Source: Panicum virgatum (lineage: Eukaryota > Streptophyta > Magnoliopsida > Poales > Poaceae). Taken from it: a stretch of 64,000 bases of DNA. Position numbers and translations under genes: made by a program. Positions 11,014 to 23,417 of this stretch are shown here, piece after piece. Every line of letters starts with the position of its first letter. The stretch's first letter is position 1. The notes below the pieces were generated by a model. The model searched no databases. It had not been told where the DNA came from and worked only from the letters and a program-made list of their open reading frames with translations. Location: positions 25,282,090 to 25,346,089 of the forward strand of contig NC_053153.1 in assembly GCF_016808335.1 (NCBI RefSeq). Reading direction: 5' to 3'.

Positions 11014-12079
11014 ATGAAAGGCTTAGGGCGGAAGGTTTCCGGCGCATTCAAGAAGATGACGGGTGGAAGTTCATACTGTTCTCGGGGTGGCTCAAGCTCA
11101 TATACACCCGAACCTACGCCTACACCAAGCACGATGGACTACGAGGAAGAAGAACAATATGAAGAGATGCAAGCCGAACCGCAAGCCGAGGTCATAGAGA
11201 TTGATGCGGAAAATGCACTGTACCTCGACTTGCGAGATGATCATGAATGCCAAGGCTACACCATCCTCAAGAACCGAAGCTTCGTCCACACACGAGCATT
11301 CGATCCGGACCTCCACATCAAAATAGGTATGTACGAAGACTTCTCTAACGTTTTAGCATGCAATTGGATGAGATAACTTCGTTTCCGTTGAGGAGTATGG
11401 TACTCGACTCCTCACCATCCAATTTCTTTGCACTCTTCGGGCGGTGGAAAACGGGGTTTATTTTTGACTTTTCGGAAAAGAATATTTGCTTTCTTGGAAA
11501 ACTTTTGCCGGCCACCTCGATTTCAACAAACGCTGGCCGATTTCTCTCGATCAAGCTTGCCGCGGTTTTAATCGTCATGAATTTTGAGGCCAGATTTCAG
11601 GTCAAGTTGTCCATGGCAAGTTCGCACCTCAGTGCGGCGACATTCATAATCCAACTCTTCAGTGGATGCACAAGTGGTTAACCATCACTCTCGTTCCAAG
11701 AGATGATGTCCGACCCGTGCGCAACGATGAGTTGCTCATTCTTTATGCCATGGTCAACAAGATCAAAATCTCCCCCGCGTAAGCTTTGGTTAAGCAATGG
11801 CTTTTGAATTTCAAGATGACGGGTCCTATTGAGTGCACTTCTTTGATTACTCGTATCGCTACACGTATTGGTGCCTTAGAGGGGAATTCTATTCCTTTCA
11901 TTGAGGGCGACCGTACGTATATCGACGAGGCTTATTTGATACAAGGTCACACACTCAAGAAAGACCCGAATGACTCTTTGATTTTCTTTTACTTGGACTA
12001 TACAAATGAGATTCCGCTGCCCAATGCGGAGTTCTATTTGTATAATTGCCATTCGCTAACCATCTCTCTCGTTCCATGA
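11014..12079 (+). pseudogene. Extra ORF of element II (Athila ORF-1-like), decayed
   Basis: An ATG at 11014 opens MKGLGRKVSGAFKKMTGG, then a low-complexity acidic stretch and KIGMYEDFSNVLACNWMR up to a stop at 11374-11376. Homologous reading continues in other frames (11378-11680 and 11786-12079, the latter with TYIDEAYLIQGHTLKK). Position and sequence type fit the additional ORF seen in the downstream, envelope-like position of Athila elements. Several frame breaks mean it is not translated as one protein. The function of this ORF in grasses is not established. Confidence 0.55.
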
Positions 12080-13962
12080 GAAGGAGGTCGTAGGCATAGA
12101 TCTTCTGGTTTGCCTGGCAGGATGACAAGAAGCAGGACCAGAAGGGAGGCAGAACCGACACCACCGCCTCAGCAGCCACATTACCCACATCAGCATAGGA
12201 GTGGACACGGCAGGCACTAGGCTGCCGGTCCACCAGTTTCAGCTCCGGTGGAGCCCCGAACCTCATCAGATGGACGTCCTCGTCCCGAGGTTTCGGTGCC
12301 ATCACCCAACAGCTAGGTGAGCTACGGGTGCAGGGCGACAACATAAAAGAGACGCTGAACCAACACATCGATACTACCCAAGCATGGCAGCGTCACACTG
12401 GCGAAAGAATCCACGATATGGAGCAGTTGCAGTTGCAGTTGCAGCGACAGGGGGAGTGGAGGACATAATGCCGCTGGACGAGTTTCAACCCCGATCAGCC
12501 GTAGTGAGCCTGAATCTAGCTTGGGGGAGGACTCCCACGAGAGGTGACTTGTATCATTTATCTTTACTACTTTCATAACCATGCATGAAACCCATAAAAA
12601 TTTACAAAATCAGAAAATCCATAACAATTTGCATAACTAAAAACAAATAAAAATTTGCAAAACTTAGAAAACACCAAAAATATTTCTTTTAATATGTGTA
12701 GTAAGCATTGTGTAAGTTTTCCTTATTGAGATGATGAATAGTTGCTCCGTTAATTTCCTTCATATGCTTAGTTACAACTTTATGCTCTACCTAGTTTTGG
12801 GTTTGTTGGCTTAAAATGTTCAAACCTTAAGCTTGAAACTTGTGGGTAGCAAAAAGCATGATCCAAATCCAAGTTGTTGTGAGCTATGATATGGTTAACT
12901 AGAGTTGCTATGATCTTCTCTTATGAGATGCTTGATATCCGGAGTATTTAATTTTGAAAACACAAAAATATAATAAAGTTCCTCGATGATATGCAAATTT
13001 CTATCCAAAGCTATATGTTGATTTTCATTGCTATCTCATCGAGCTTTGTCAAATTGTTGTGACCCTTAGTGAGATTCATTTCATACTTCCATGATCAAGA
13101 TCACGTACACATTTCCATCACATGATATGCTTCTACACTAGAAGTAAGCAAACATCCATCCACAAAATAAAACTCCAAGTCCATGTATGACACCTCCCTC
13201 TCGGAAATATATCAAGGATATGGGGTTATCCAAAAGAAAAAAAATAAAAGATGCAAACTCAAAGAAGGTATGCCACATGCTTCGGCATGTCAAAAAAAAA
13301 GAAGGAATAAAAGATGCATACCCAAAGAAGGTATGCCACATGCTTAGGCATGTCACAAAAAAAAGATAGCCCCTTATCCAAAAAGAAAGAAAAAGAGAGA
13401 TGGTGCATGCAAAGGAGTACATACACCATCCACCAAAAATATCCACACACTTGCACATCTTGATCAAGGATTATGACTTGTTTCTCCTTTGGATCCGGTC
13501 TTTGACTTAGCAAAAATATGAGAAGTAGGTATGCCTTCAATCCTCCATACCTACAGCTCCACAAAAATAGCCATTAGAGATAGGCTGAGGAAGTAAGGCA
13601 CAATAAAAGCCTTGGTGAGGAATTATACACATTGAGCGATCTGAGAGATCGCCCGAGGAACTTTATAAATTTCTTTTGAAAAACCTTACAAAATCTCTGG
13701 ATTGACGGTTGAACTAAAGAGAAAGAAATATGAGCACTCTATGATATCGTTCTGACTCTCAACCGCCAAAGATGAGGTGAAATTATAAGCTCCACAGGAG
13801 TAAGGTAAGAGGTAAGAACAAAAGCCAACTTATTCAAAATCAAGGTAAGAAGCATTCAATTGTGCCTAAGTATAAGTTGGAAATTCAACATTGTAGCAAC
13901 TCCTGATCAACAACGAGCGCCTTGTTTTGCTCGGGACGAGCAAAAGGCTAACTTGGGGGTGT
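12080..13962 (+). other. Non-coding 3' internal region of element II
   Basis: AT-rich sequence with no domain-bearing ORF. It has a near-duplicated 60-bp block (13260-13360; the motif TATGCCACATGCTT..GGCATGTCA occurs twice). Large parts (about 12960-13670) align with 33700-34400 in element III, showing that the two elements are related. It ends in a purine tract, CTAACTTGGGGGTGT, just before the 3' LTR. Confidence 0.6.
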
Positions 13963-15559
13963 TGTTGACGGTCGTTAAGTGCGAAATATGACCGTCAACT
14001 ATAATCATAAAAGAAGGAAAACTATACCTCTTACCCACATATTTGTATCACTAACCTAGCTCGACAGTTGTTTTAGAAGATTTATGATTTTAGGAGCATA
14101 AGTCCGGAATAAGAAGAAAACACGACGAATACGCAGACAAAGTCGCAAACGATCGCATCCGGCGTAACACATACAAAAGGAGGCCCACAAACTAGACCAA
14201 ACTGACCAACCAAGCCCCAGCACCGACCATCTGACATCAGGACCCCCCAGCCAGTGTACTAGAGAAGGACGGTGGCCAGAGGCGGTAGGGGGGTTCGGCC
14301 GACCCCACCTGGCAGCCACACAGGCTGAGTTTTGGTGGGAAGACTGATCTTATCCTCTAGAGGTCAGTTAGGCATGTTTCCATCTATAGAGATGGCGGGA
14401 ACGGACCTCTCAAGCTATAAAAGGGGCCTCCCACCACTCTCACCACACACACCACTTGAAGGCCTCTCTCTCACACTCTCTTGTGTCTTGTACTCCTTAG
14501 GGTAGTGGAGCTAGGCTAGTACTTCATCTCCTTAGCGAATCCAGTCGTCCTCGGGATCGGCGAGTAATCCTCGGCATCTGGTATGGCTTTGTATTCCGAC
14601 TTTTGTTATGCTATTCATTCTGAGTTTGTTCTCGGTTATCTTGCTATGTTCATAGCTTGCTTAGACTTGATCTGTGCTTTATCAAGTTATATTAGTTGCT
14701 TGCTTAGACCAGATGATCTAGGTAAGGATATCGGTTCGTTGTGCTTTCGGGCTTGCTTTAGCATCTTATCTGTCCATCCGAAGGGTGGGGGACTCGGGGG
14801 TGCTAGGGTAGTGACTTCATATGCGGGCATGGTGCCCGGGTATGCGGGATCCTTCGGATATGATGGTGCTCCACGGTGTGACTGGGTAGACCGTGGGTGG
14901 TGACAGCCCTGTCGGTCCACCGGGAAGCTGCTTCTCGGTTAGCGTACTCCCCGATGTTTGGGTATCATGTAGGAGTTTATGCAAAGATGAAACGGGACTG
15001 GATGTTCTCCAATGCGGGTCATTCTCCCCGATGTCCCTAATTTCCCGGCACCTGCAGTTCTAAGCATGTGGCTAACATAACTTATCTACTAACATGAATA
15101 GTATACTAGGATCTGTGCCTATGCTTCCACTAACCTTAGGATTGCTTGTTTATTCTTTATTCATGAGAGTTGGTTGTTCTGTGTGTGTCACATTACCCTT
15201 GATTATCCATTATTTATCACTTACCCCTGCATAAGTCAGTGGTCTTCATCTTACTTCATACGTGTCATGGTTATGGAACTAGTAAATAAACTTTACACAA
15301 CCTAGCCATCCCTTGGAAAAATATAAATAACGATACCCTGAATACTTCCTGGTGAAATGCTACAACGATATATCCGTGCGCTTGCGGATCCTTCTATAAA
15401 CGTTAAGACATACCAACACGGCATTCCCTTGGCGGCATTGCTAGGACCTAACCCCTCCTAGTGACGATGCTAAGAAATGCCAACAAGCATTTCTGGCGCC
15501 GTTGCCGGGGACGAGCTTGAAAACCCCGTTCCTAGTAATTGTGCTTAGAAATGTCAACA
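13963..15559 (+). repeat. 3' LTR of Athila-like element II
   Basis: A 1597-bp LTR from TGTTGACGG to AAATGTCAACA. A TATA box sits near 14416-14422 and a CT-rich leader follows. Leader modules are at 14773-14790 and about 14891-14905. The last ~140 bp consist of two related units, each ending in a GTCAACA- or GCCAACA-type terminus, the second starting with a primer-site copy (15494-15512). The flank after the LTR is AATGC; the matching left flank was lost with the 5' LTR end. Confidence 0.85.
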
Positions 15560-15560
15560 A

Positions 15561-16849
15561 ATGCTGCTTCCTCTGATGATAAAATCGGAAGGCAGCTCCT
15601 GGAGCTTTGTTACAGAAGAAAATACCCCGTATCGACAGTGGCCAGTAAGAATTTGATCTTAAAATTTTAGATCTAATTCGCCTCAGCTTTCTTATTTTGA
15701 ATCTTGCTTGGCTAGGATCCAATATCTTCCAACACATGAGAAGGATCAGATTCAAGACTTCCGCAACTAGATGGAGAGTGGTCCAGAAGCAACTACTAGA
15801 TCAGCCCCCGAGTCATCAGTAATTGAGTTGATCGAGAGCTCAACTGCCAACTTATCAAAAGCTGATATGCCTGGGACATCAAATGAGCAAAATCCTAAAG
15901 CATCCAAGCTTACTGCTTCTGCTACTACTGAAGGTACCTCAAATGCTAATGGAATTGACAGTAGTGGAGCTGAGAGATCAAAGACTCCTACTATTCGATT
16001 GGTACCCTTTCAGTCTTTGCCACAGTCTACCCAGGAGGAATTGGGAAAGGAACTCTTTTATGATCCCTTGTTGTCTATAGACAATGTGAAGAAGCTCGCA
16101 GATTACATGCAATGGAGCTTTAAATATACCAAGGTAAACCTTCTTCTGCTGCTACTTGCCTTTGTCGAGTAGTTGGAGACATCTGACCAATCTTGCTTTG
16201 TATTTTATAGGAAGTTGCCAATCGGTCTTTCTTGAAGTCACATGCTTTGTATAAGACTATTGACAATCGGAAGACCTTGGAACAGCAAAATGCACTAATT
16301 GCCAAACGTCTTGATGAATCTCTTGCTGCACAGAACAAGCTGTATGAAGCAAACCAAAAGCATCATGTAGAACTTTGTGCAATGAAGCACCAGATCAAGA
16401 GCCTTGAGGAGGAGATAACCAAACTCCAAGAACAATTAGGGATTGCTCAAGCCTGTGAGTATTTGGATCCCTATCTTGATATTGCATCGCCAATGATTTG
16501 AATAATCATTAAGATATCCTTCTATCAGGCTCTTCGAGTGACCATACTCGACTAGTAGCAGCAGCTCAGGTTATTGTGGATATGGTAGACTCTGAAGAGG
16601 GTCGTCGAGTGGTAAGTCTTTGGTAGAGCGCTTAGAAAGGCTCCCAAGAAATTCTTCGACGTCATGACGGCCACCTCCAAGAATTATCTATCCCACATGA
16701 TTGGAATTGTAAAATCTTACTAACCTCAGCATAACTTAGCTCCCATAGCTAAAGGAATAGCTCCTGATTGTTCTGATGAGAAATTCTAGAGCTATTGTAA
16801 AGAGTCGGAAGTGATTGCTGAGGAGATTTTGATGAACTTGGCAGAATAG
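15561..16849 (+). pseudogene. Opposite-strand multi-exon ORF in the Tat element
   Basis: Spliced reading on the plus strand gives exon 1 up to about 15643 (RQLLELCYRRKYPVS, donor GTAAGA), exon 2 from about 15717 to 16132 (ending QWSFKYTK, donor GTAAAC), exon 3 from 16211 (ANRSFLKSHALYKT, then a coiled-coil-like KHHVELCAMKHQIKSLEEEI), and exon 4 from about 16529 (HTRLVAAAQVIVDMVDSEEG). The frame is recoverable to DCSDEKF and a stop at 16847-16849. In-frame stops (e.g. 15768-15770) show decay. Tat elements such as maize Grande carry an ORF of this kind antisense to pol; its function is unknown. Confidence 0.5.
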
Positions 16850-16954
16850 TCTGCCTGTAATAGCTCTTGCCATCTTCTGTAAGATCTTGTCTTTGTATGT
16901 ATTGATTTTATCCTGTTGGTGTGTCTTCAAAATCTTGATCTGATACCGTAGGAT

Positions 16955-17470
16955 AAATACCAACTACTCGAGTAGTCGAGTAGAATGCTCATATGGAGTA
17001 ATCTCTATAGTTGATCAGTTAGGATGAATCCCGTCGGACTATCCAGATAGAAAGACTTTGTAGAGATATCCAGAAACTACTCGAGCTAGCGAGTAGGGTG
17101 TCCTGGCCAAGGACTGGAGTAATTTTTAAGATAAATCTGTTAGAATGAACCCCGTCGAGTTATCCAAGATGAAACCATCTCAAAAATATTCAATACCTAT
17201 TCGAGCTAGCGAATAGGGTGTCTAACTTATAGACTTGGAGTAACTTACTAAGATTGACCGGTTAGGATGAACCCCGTCGGGTTACCCCAGAAGGACAAAA
17301 TGTAGTAGTATCCATAATATACTCGAGCTAGTGAGTAGTTTTGCCTTTAACACAAGGCTGGAGTTCCTTATAGTTGACCTGTTAGGATGAACTCCGTCGA
17401 GCTACCCAAGTCGGACAAACTAGTAAAGGTATCCATATACCTTCTCAAGCTAGCGAGTAGGTTGTGTCCT
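16955..17470. repeat. Degenerate ~120-bp tandem repeat in the Tat 3' region
   Basis: Five units each begin near an ACTCGAGCTAGCGAGTAG-type motif (about 16965, 17078, 17198, 17319 and 17442, spacing 113-123 bp) and contain GGTTAGGATGAACCCCGTCG followed by a TATCCA-type motif. Tandem repeats between integrase and the 3' LTR are common in Tat elements. Units are diverged, with no conserved ORF across them. Confidence 0.8.
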
Positions 17471-17682
17471 TGTATTGAGGAGAAGGATATGGCTTGTATA
17501 GTTATCCTGACGGAAAACTGTGTAAGCTATCCTGAATAGGTTATCCAGGTCGGTATGAATCTGTGAAGATTATGCTGGTTGGAAAAACTCTTTGAAGAGT
17601 AGTCCAAGATGACACTGTCAGATTGAAAACTGCCTTTAATGTAGTCGAACAGTTGATGGGAACCCTTGCTTTATTAAGGAGA

Positions 17683-20600
17683 TGTAACACCCGGTTTATA
17701 AAAGGACATAAACCGAGCAATCATATACGTGCCAGGATCAAGTCACACGTATATACAATAGAATGAACAGTATATCACATCACATACCACGTAAAAAGAT
17801 ATAATAAAGTGAGTACGAATGTTATTTATTACATTAATGACAAAATGTCTGATACAGAGTATGCGGAAGCGTAAAACGGGTACGGAACTCTCGGAAGCTG
17901 GGCGCCACAGGAACGTCAACTGGGAGACGAATGCCTAGAAGTCCTCGTACCCCTAGTAGATCCGAGTGAACTCCTCCGCATCGCCGGGAACTGAGCAGCA
18001 GTAGGGTATCCCCAAAGAGAACAAGAGGAAAAGAGTAGAGTAGGCAAGAGTGAGTACACAACTTGTACTCAACAAGTATAACACAAACTATGAGACTCTA
18101 AGGATGGCTGACTTAACTGCATTAGCTTTTAATCTTGGCAAAATTTTATTAAAGCTATTTACTACAAGTTGATGAATTACCATACCCCAGTTACATAGTA
18201 ATTAATCAGAATTAATTATGATACTACTGAGAACCAAACCAAACCACCCGGGGAACCCCCCCTAATCAAAGGAAGATAACCCCACTAATCAAAAGGAGGA
18301 TCTGGGCCGCTCATGACCGTGAGCACGGCTAGTATACCAGTTTTACACTCTGCAGAGGTTGCACATCTTTACCCATAAGTCGTGAGCTACGCTAGTTGTT
18401 CATCACACTTCCGTAGGTGAGATGACTAGCAAACTCACTACGAGGCCTTTACAAAGAATCTCATTGGTAAGGAGTAACCGCGAGGGTTGGATCGGCAACT
18501 ATGGAGCAGGTCTAGTGGGCGTCAAGACACAAAAGCACAGATGAGGCCACTCAGTACGAGGGCCATAGAAGCTTACCACCCTTTCCCCACAGGTAAGTTA
18601 CTCCAAACCAAAAAGACCTAATTAGTAAGCCAAGACCGTCCCATTCCAGTCTTGTGGTAGCGCTGTTGTCCCAGGTTGTCGCTCTATGAACCGGTCCTTA
18701 GGGAGAGTGGCCAACCCAGCACTAAGCACCGTGTTGGACCCATAAACCATGTTTCTAGAAAAAAACCACTTTTTAACGAGACGTGAGCCACTCAAACGGG
18801 CCACTCCCAGAATTAAGTTGCATATACCATTAATCAAATTAATTAAAAAGGACCAAGTGTGTTATAGCGCGACACCTAGCACAACTAACCAAAATGCAAC
18901 CCAAGGGATATGTATATATATATAAGGTAATAAAGTGGCTAGGAAAGTCCTTATAGGCATACAATGTTAAAATGCAATATGAAATTGTATTTAAAAGTGA
19001 TAGGTGGTTTTCATATTATACTTGCCTTCCTCAAAGTTCTCCTGCTACTCAAACTGCTCTGAAGATGGCTCCTGGTACTCCTCAGATGGATCAACGTCTA
19101 CTCGCGATCACAACACCAAAAACAAGTCCAGCACATACACATACATGCAAACAAAGGCAAACACTAAGAAATAGTACAACAATACATAAAAACAGTAAAC
19201 AAAACTAAGCTAGAACTGTTCTACGCATTACAACGATCGCGTGGATATAAAGAACACCTAAAACGGAGCTAGAACGCGAAAACTAGGCTTAAAACAAGAT
19301 CTAGGGGCTAAACTGTAAGAAAAACAGAGTTTCCAGGGGTTTTCTGCAAAAACCAGGGACCTATATGTAATTAAACTATAGATCTGGGGTCTAACGTGTA
19401 AAACCAGCAGGTCTGGACTGCAGGTTCTATTTTTAAAAAGGTCAGGGGCCTAAACATTAAAAACTAGGTCTTTCTGGAATTATTTTTGAACGGGCTAGGA
19501 CGGCGGGTTGATTCTCAGAAAGCGCAGAGGTTCTTTAGCAAAAACACCAGGGCTGACCGTTATCCGCCTGGATTGACTTGGGCTTGGGTGTTTCTGGCCG
19601 TTGGATCAAGATCCGTCGGCTCGGGTCAAAAGGGAATGCGGGCGGCGGCGCTGGGTCGCCGGAGTCGAGTTCCCGCGGCGGGGACTCGCCGGAGTAGGAG
19701 GAACTCGGCCTTCCCGGGGTCAAAACAGAGCAAGCTTGGGTCGGGGACACTCCTCACGCCATGCGTGATCCACTGGAGGCAACAAGGAGGCGGCTCGGGG
19801 CTCGAAACGGCGTGCGCGGTGAAGGGGGCGGATCTGCGCGGCGGCGCCCGCCGGCATGCGATGTTCTAAGGGCTCCAGGGGCTACGGCCTACAAGTTCTA
19901 GCGCCAAAAGGACTGGGGAAATGGGCTGGAGCTTACCGAGGGCTCAGGCCAGGATGATTCGGCGCACATGAGTCTATTGCAGGGGTGCTCCGGCTTCTGG
20001 GCTCCACAGTTCGGCTCAAGGTTATCCTGCGATGGTGCCACGGGGGTCAGGGAGGTCGGGAAACCACCGGCGGTGAGGAATTGTCACGGCGGACCGACTC
20101 ACCTGTGGCGGCATCGCGGTGAAATTCCGGCACTGCACGGCTCGGGGTCGAGGATGGCCAGCTCGGGAAGCTTCCTGGACGCTCGGCGGAGCTTCTGCGG
20201 TGGTTCACAGGGGTGGAGGTGGCCTGGGTGCGCGTGGGCACGGCTGCGCAAAGAGCTCTGCACGGCGGAGCAGGGCGGCGGTGGTGCTGGAGCTCGGTGG
20301 TGAGCTTGGCAAGGCGTGGTAGGGTTCAGGGAGGTGCGCGGGGCCAATTAAAGGTGGAGCTGGGATCTTGGGCGTGCGTGCTCCGAAAGGAAGGCCGGCG
20401 AGGATCGCGGGCGCAGCGCGGTGAAAGCGGATCACGCCAACATCTCGACGTGATCCCAGGCTCAGTGAAGCTTCTGGAAGGCCGGGACGCGGCTGACTGG
20501 TCGGCCGGCGGGGGTCGTGGAGGTCCACGAGGCAGCGGGGGTCGGGCGAGGCGGAGTAGGGGGCGCTCGGCACGGAGATTGCGGGTGGAGGAAGGGGAAA

Positions 20601-21133
20601 GAACTGATGCGTGGGGCCGGCAGCTCAGCGGTTAGCACGCGCGTGGGTGTCAAAGGTAGGCCGTGCGGGGAACGGGCTTTGCTACGCAAGCGGCTGTTGG
20701 GCCGGTGCACGCGGCATGGGCCGTGCGAGAGGGACGGGAGGAGGAAGCGGGCTGGTCGGGGTGCTGGGATTTGGGCCAGATGGAGAGGGAGGCCGCGAGC
20801 TTGAGGGAAGGAGGGAGTGGTTCGGGCCGAGCACAGGTTTGGGCTGGTTTGGGTTTTCTATTTCTTCCTCTTTTCTATTTCCTTTTCTTTTTTTTCAAAC
20901 TAACTCAAACTAATTTGAATTCAAATGAAATTTGAATTCAAACACTAAGCACTCAACCAAAATAAAACTATGCACAAGCATGAATGCACAAACATGTTGA
21001 ACCTAAAATAAATTTTAATTCCTTATGAAATAAATTACAATTAAATGCAAGGCTAAGAAAAATAAACCTTAGAAATTTTATTAAACCAATTAAATTTATT
21101 ATTAAATGCTGAAATTTAAATTGGAGTGTTACA
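17683..21133. repeat. 3.45-kb solo LTR (RIRE3-like ends)
   Basis: It starts TGTAACACCCGG and ends GGAGTGTTACA. It splits the Tat element and is flanked by GGAGA on the left and AGAGA on the right (4 of 5 match). The large size and TGTAACACC...GTGTTACA ends are those of RIRE3/Atlantys-type gypsy LTRs. The near-symmetrical ends leave the orientation undecided. 19490-20830 is GC-rich and full of overlapping ORFs on both strands with no recognisable domain. I see no internal coding region, hence a solo LTR. Confidence 0.7.
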
Positions 21134-21166
21134 AGAGATCAATCTGACATCACCAAGTTACTTGGA

Positions 21167-22240
21167 TCAAGGATAAAATCTGCGCAAGTGCTCAATGTTC
21201 CAGAAATTGGGTACCTCATTACCATCTGCATCAGTGATTCTGTATGATCCGGGTCTTGTGACCTTAGACACGATGAAAGGTCCCTCCCATCTAGAATTTA
21301 ACTTGTGCAGTCCTGTCTCATCTTGAATCCTTCGTAGAACTAGATCTCCTATATTGAAAGATCTTTGCTGCACATTGCGAACATGGTAGCATCTGACTCC
21401 TTGAAGGTATCTAGCCGATTGGGTCAAAGCATTGATCCTGGCTTCTTCGACTGAATCTAACTCAAGTTGTCGGGCTTCATCTGCCTCTCCTTCTTGATAG
21501 GCTTCTACTCTTGGCGATTTCCACATGTTATCCGCGGGTAGTATAGCCTATGACCCGTAGGTGAGGAAAAAGGGAGACTATCCAGTTGCTTTGCTAGGCT
21601 GCGTTTGTAGCCCCAAGATCACATGAGGTAATTCTTGAATCCACTTGCCACCTTTCTTGGAGTTGGTGTCGTAGAGTCTCTTCTTCAAGCCATCGAGTAC
21701 TTGACCATTTCCTCTAGGATGAGCCACGGAAGCATACTTGACCTCAATGCAGGAATTGTCGCAGAAATCCCAGAAGGACTGCGATGTAAAGTTAGAGCCA
21801 AGATCTGTGATGATGGTGTGAGGAAATCCAAACAGGTGAATGATGTCAGAGATGAAATCCACTGCTCTATCTGATGAGATCTTGACAATGGGTTTGTACT
21901 CGATCCACTTAGTCAACTTGTCGACTGCTACCAGCACATGATTGAATCCTCCTGGAGCTACGGTTAATGGTCCGATCATGTCCAAACTCCAACAGACAAA
22001 CAACCACGATGGAGGGATTGTTATTAGATTATGTACTGGGACATGAGTCTTCTTTCCAAAGAATTGGCAACCAGGACATCGTCTGACAAGGTCTTCTGCG
22101 TCTGAAACAGCTGTTGGCCAGAAAAACCGTAATCTGTAAGCCTTGCTGACTAGTGTCCGTGATGCGGCATGATTTCCGCAGACTCCTTCATGTATCTCCC
22201 TGAGGATGTCTTTGCCTTCTTCGAGGGTAACACATTTCAT
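21167..22240 (-). pseudogene. Integrase of the Tat element
   Basis: The zinc-binding region (HEGVCGNHAASRTLV ... CPGCQFFGK) is followed by the catalytic core with SLDMIGPL (first Asp) and IITDLGSNF (second Asp). The third acidic residue is missing: NGQV joins directly to LDGLKKRLYD at about 21697, where relatives have NGQVERAN plus a few residues. The C-terminal GPY/F-type module (WEGPFIVSKVTRPGSYRI) lies in 21167-21526. A stop or frame break separates core and tail near 21530-21578. Integration activity is therefore lost. Confidence 0.8.
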
Positions 22241-22396
22241 GAGGATGCCAGAGGCAGAGCGCTTGTAGAGGTTGTCGCCGACAAGGACGAAACCCTTGCT
22301 ACGCCTGATAATGCAGGCAGCTTCAGCGCTCTTGGCATCGACATGTGGTGGAAGCTTGAACTCCTTGATGAAGTCAATGAACTGAATCCGCCAGTC

Positions 22397-22945
22397 TTAT
22401 TCGATCATCAGTACTTCTCTGACTGTGGCCAAGGCCTCCGCGTCAGTACCTTGTTGGCTTTGTACTTTGACTGATGGATGATGAAGTTCGTGAACAAAGA
22501 CTCCCGGCGGAACAGCTGCTCGAGTAGATCCAAGTTTGGAGAGGACATCGGCTCCCACGTTGTTGTCACGATCTACGTGGTGGATTTCCAATCCTGAGAA
22601 CTTGTTTTTGAGCTTTTTGATCTCTTCAACGTATGCATCCATTGTGTTCTTGTTGATGTCCCATTCTTTATTTACTTGCTGGACGATGAGTAGAGAATCG
22701 CCGTAAATAAGTAGTCGCTTGATGCCGAGAGAAACTGCTAGTCGAAGGCTGTGTAGCAGTGCCTCATATTCTGCTTCATTATTGGAGACTTTAAACAAGA
22801 TTTGGAACACATAATTCAATTGTTCTCCCTTGGGGGAGATGAACAAGACTCCCGCGCCGCCTCCGTCAAGCTTGAGTGAGCCATCAAAGTACATTACCCA
22901 ATGCTCTGGAATGTTGTGAGGTGCTGGGATTTGATTTCCCGCCAT
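22397..22945 (-). pseudogene. Second (archaeal-type) RNase H of the Tat element
   Basis: A 182-residue open stretch with the acidic residues of an RNase HI fold: MYFDGSLKLDGGGAG, SNNEAEYEALL, LIYGDSLLIVQQV and NNVGADVLSKL. In Tat elements a second RNase H lies between the gypsy RNase H and integrase. The RNase H motif residues look intact here, although flanking frames are broken. Confidence 0.75.
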
Positions 22946-23033
22946 TCAGCTAGAAAGTCGACTAGTGCTTGTGACATGATTGCTGTTCTTGGCTTAAAGT
23001 TGATTTCCAAGGCTCCCAGTTCAACTGCCCACT

Positions 23034-23400
23034 TCATCCGGTGGCATCCCGGTTGTGGAGTATGTCCACCAATGGGAAGTCAGTTATTACTGAGATCTTG
23101 TACTCATCAAAATAGTGTCGAAGCTTCGTTGAGGTGATTAGAATTCCATATAGAACTTTCTGAATTGATGGATATCTAACTTTTGATTCAGAGCATACTT
23201 CGCTGATGAAGTAGACTGGTCTCTGCACGCTGTAAGCGTGGCCTTCCTCCGGACATTCGACTACTATCGCGGTGCTGACCACATGAGTAGTCGCAGCGAT
23301 GTAGAGGAGTAGTTCCTCGCCCGGTAGTGGAGCCGTAAGAATTGGCGATGACTGGAGATGATGCTTAAGGTTCTCGAGTGCTTTCGCGGCTTCTGTAGTC
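23034..23400 (-). pseudogene. Gypsy-type RNase H relic of the Tat element
   Basis: The minus-strand segment reads PVYFISEVCSESKVRYPSIQ and LRHYFDEYKISVITDFPL, typical of the RNase H domain tethered to gypsy reverse transcriptases. The usual first-aspartate segment upstream is in another frame. This copy is decayed, in contrast to the adjacent second RNase H. Confidence 0.65.
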
Positions 23401-23417
23401 CACTCGAATTTGTCTTG

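Larger units (their letters stand above)
8083..13962 (+). mobile_element. Internal region of Athila-like element II (pol-less)
   Basis: The region between the two LTRs is about 5.9 kb. In order it holds a decayed primer site (8091-8109), gag-protease (8240-10179), an untranslated spacer (10180-11010), an extra ORF (11014-12079), 1.9 kb of AT-rich non-coding sequence, and a polypurine tract (about 13952-13962). No reverse transcriptase, RNase H or integrase motif is visible in any frame, so the element would depend on enzymes supplied by relatives. Confidence 0.75.

Noticed and set aside
16955..17470. Possible CRISPR-like or satellite array
   Set aside because: Units of about 113-123 bp are contiguous and degenerate, with no repeat-spacer structure; they belong to the 3' region of a Tat element in a plant genome.
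19486..20935. Cluster of overlapping ORFs on both strands
   Set aside because: They lie within a solo LTR, overlap each other in several frames and have low-complexity translations.
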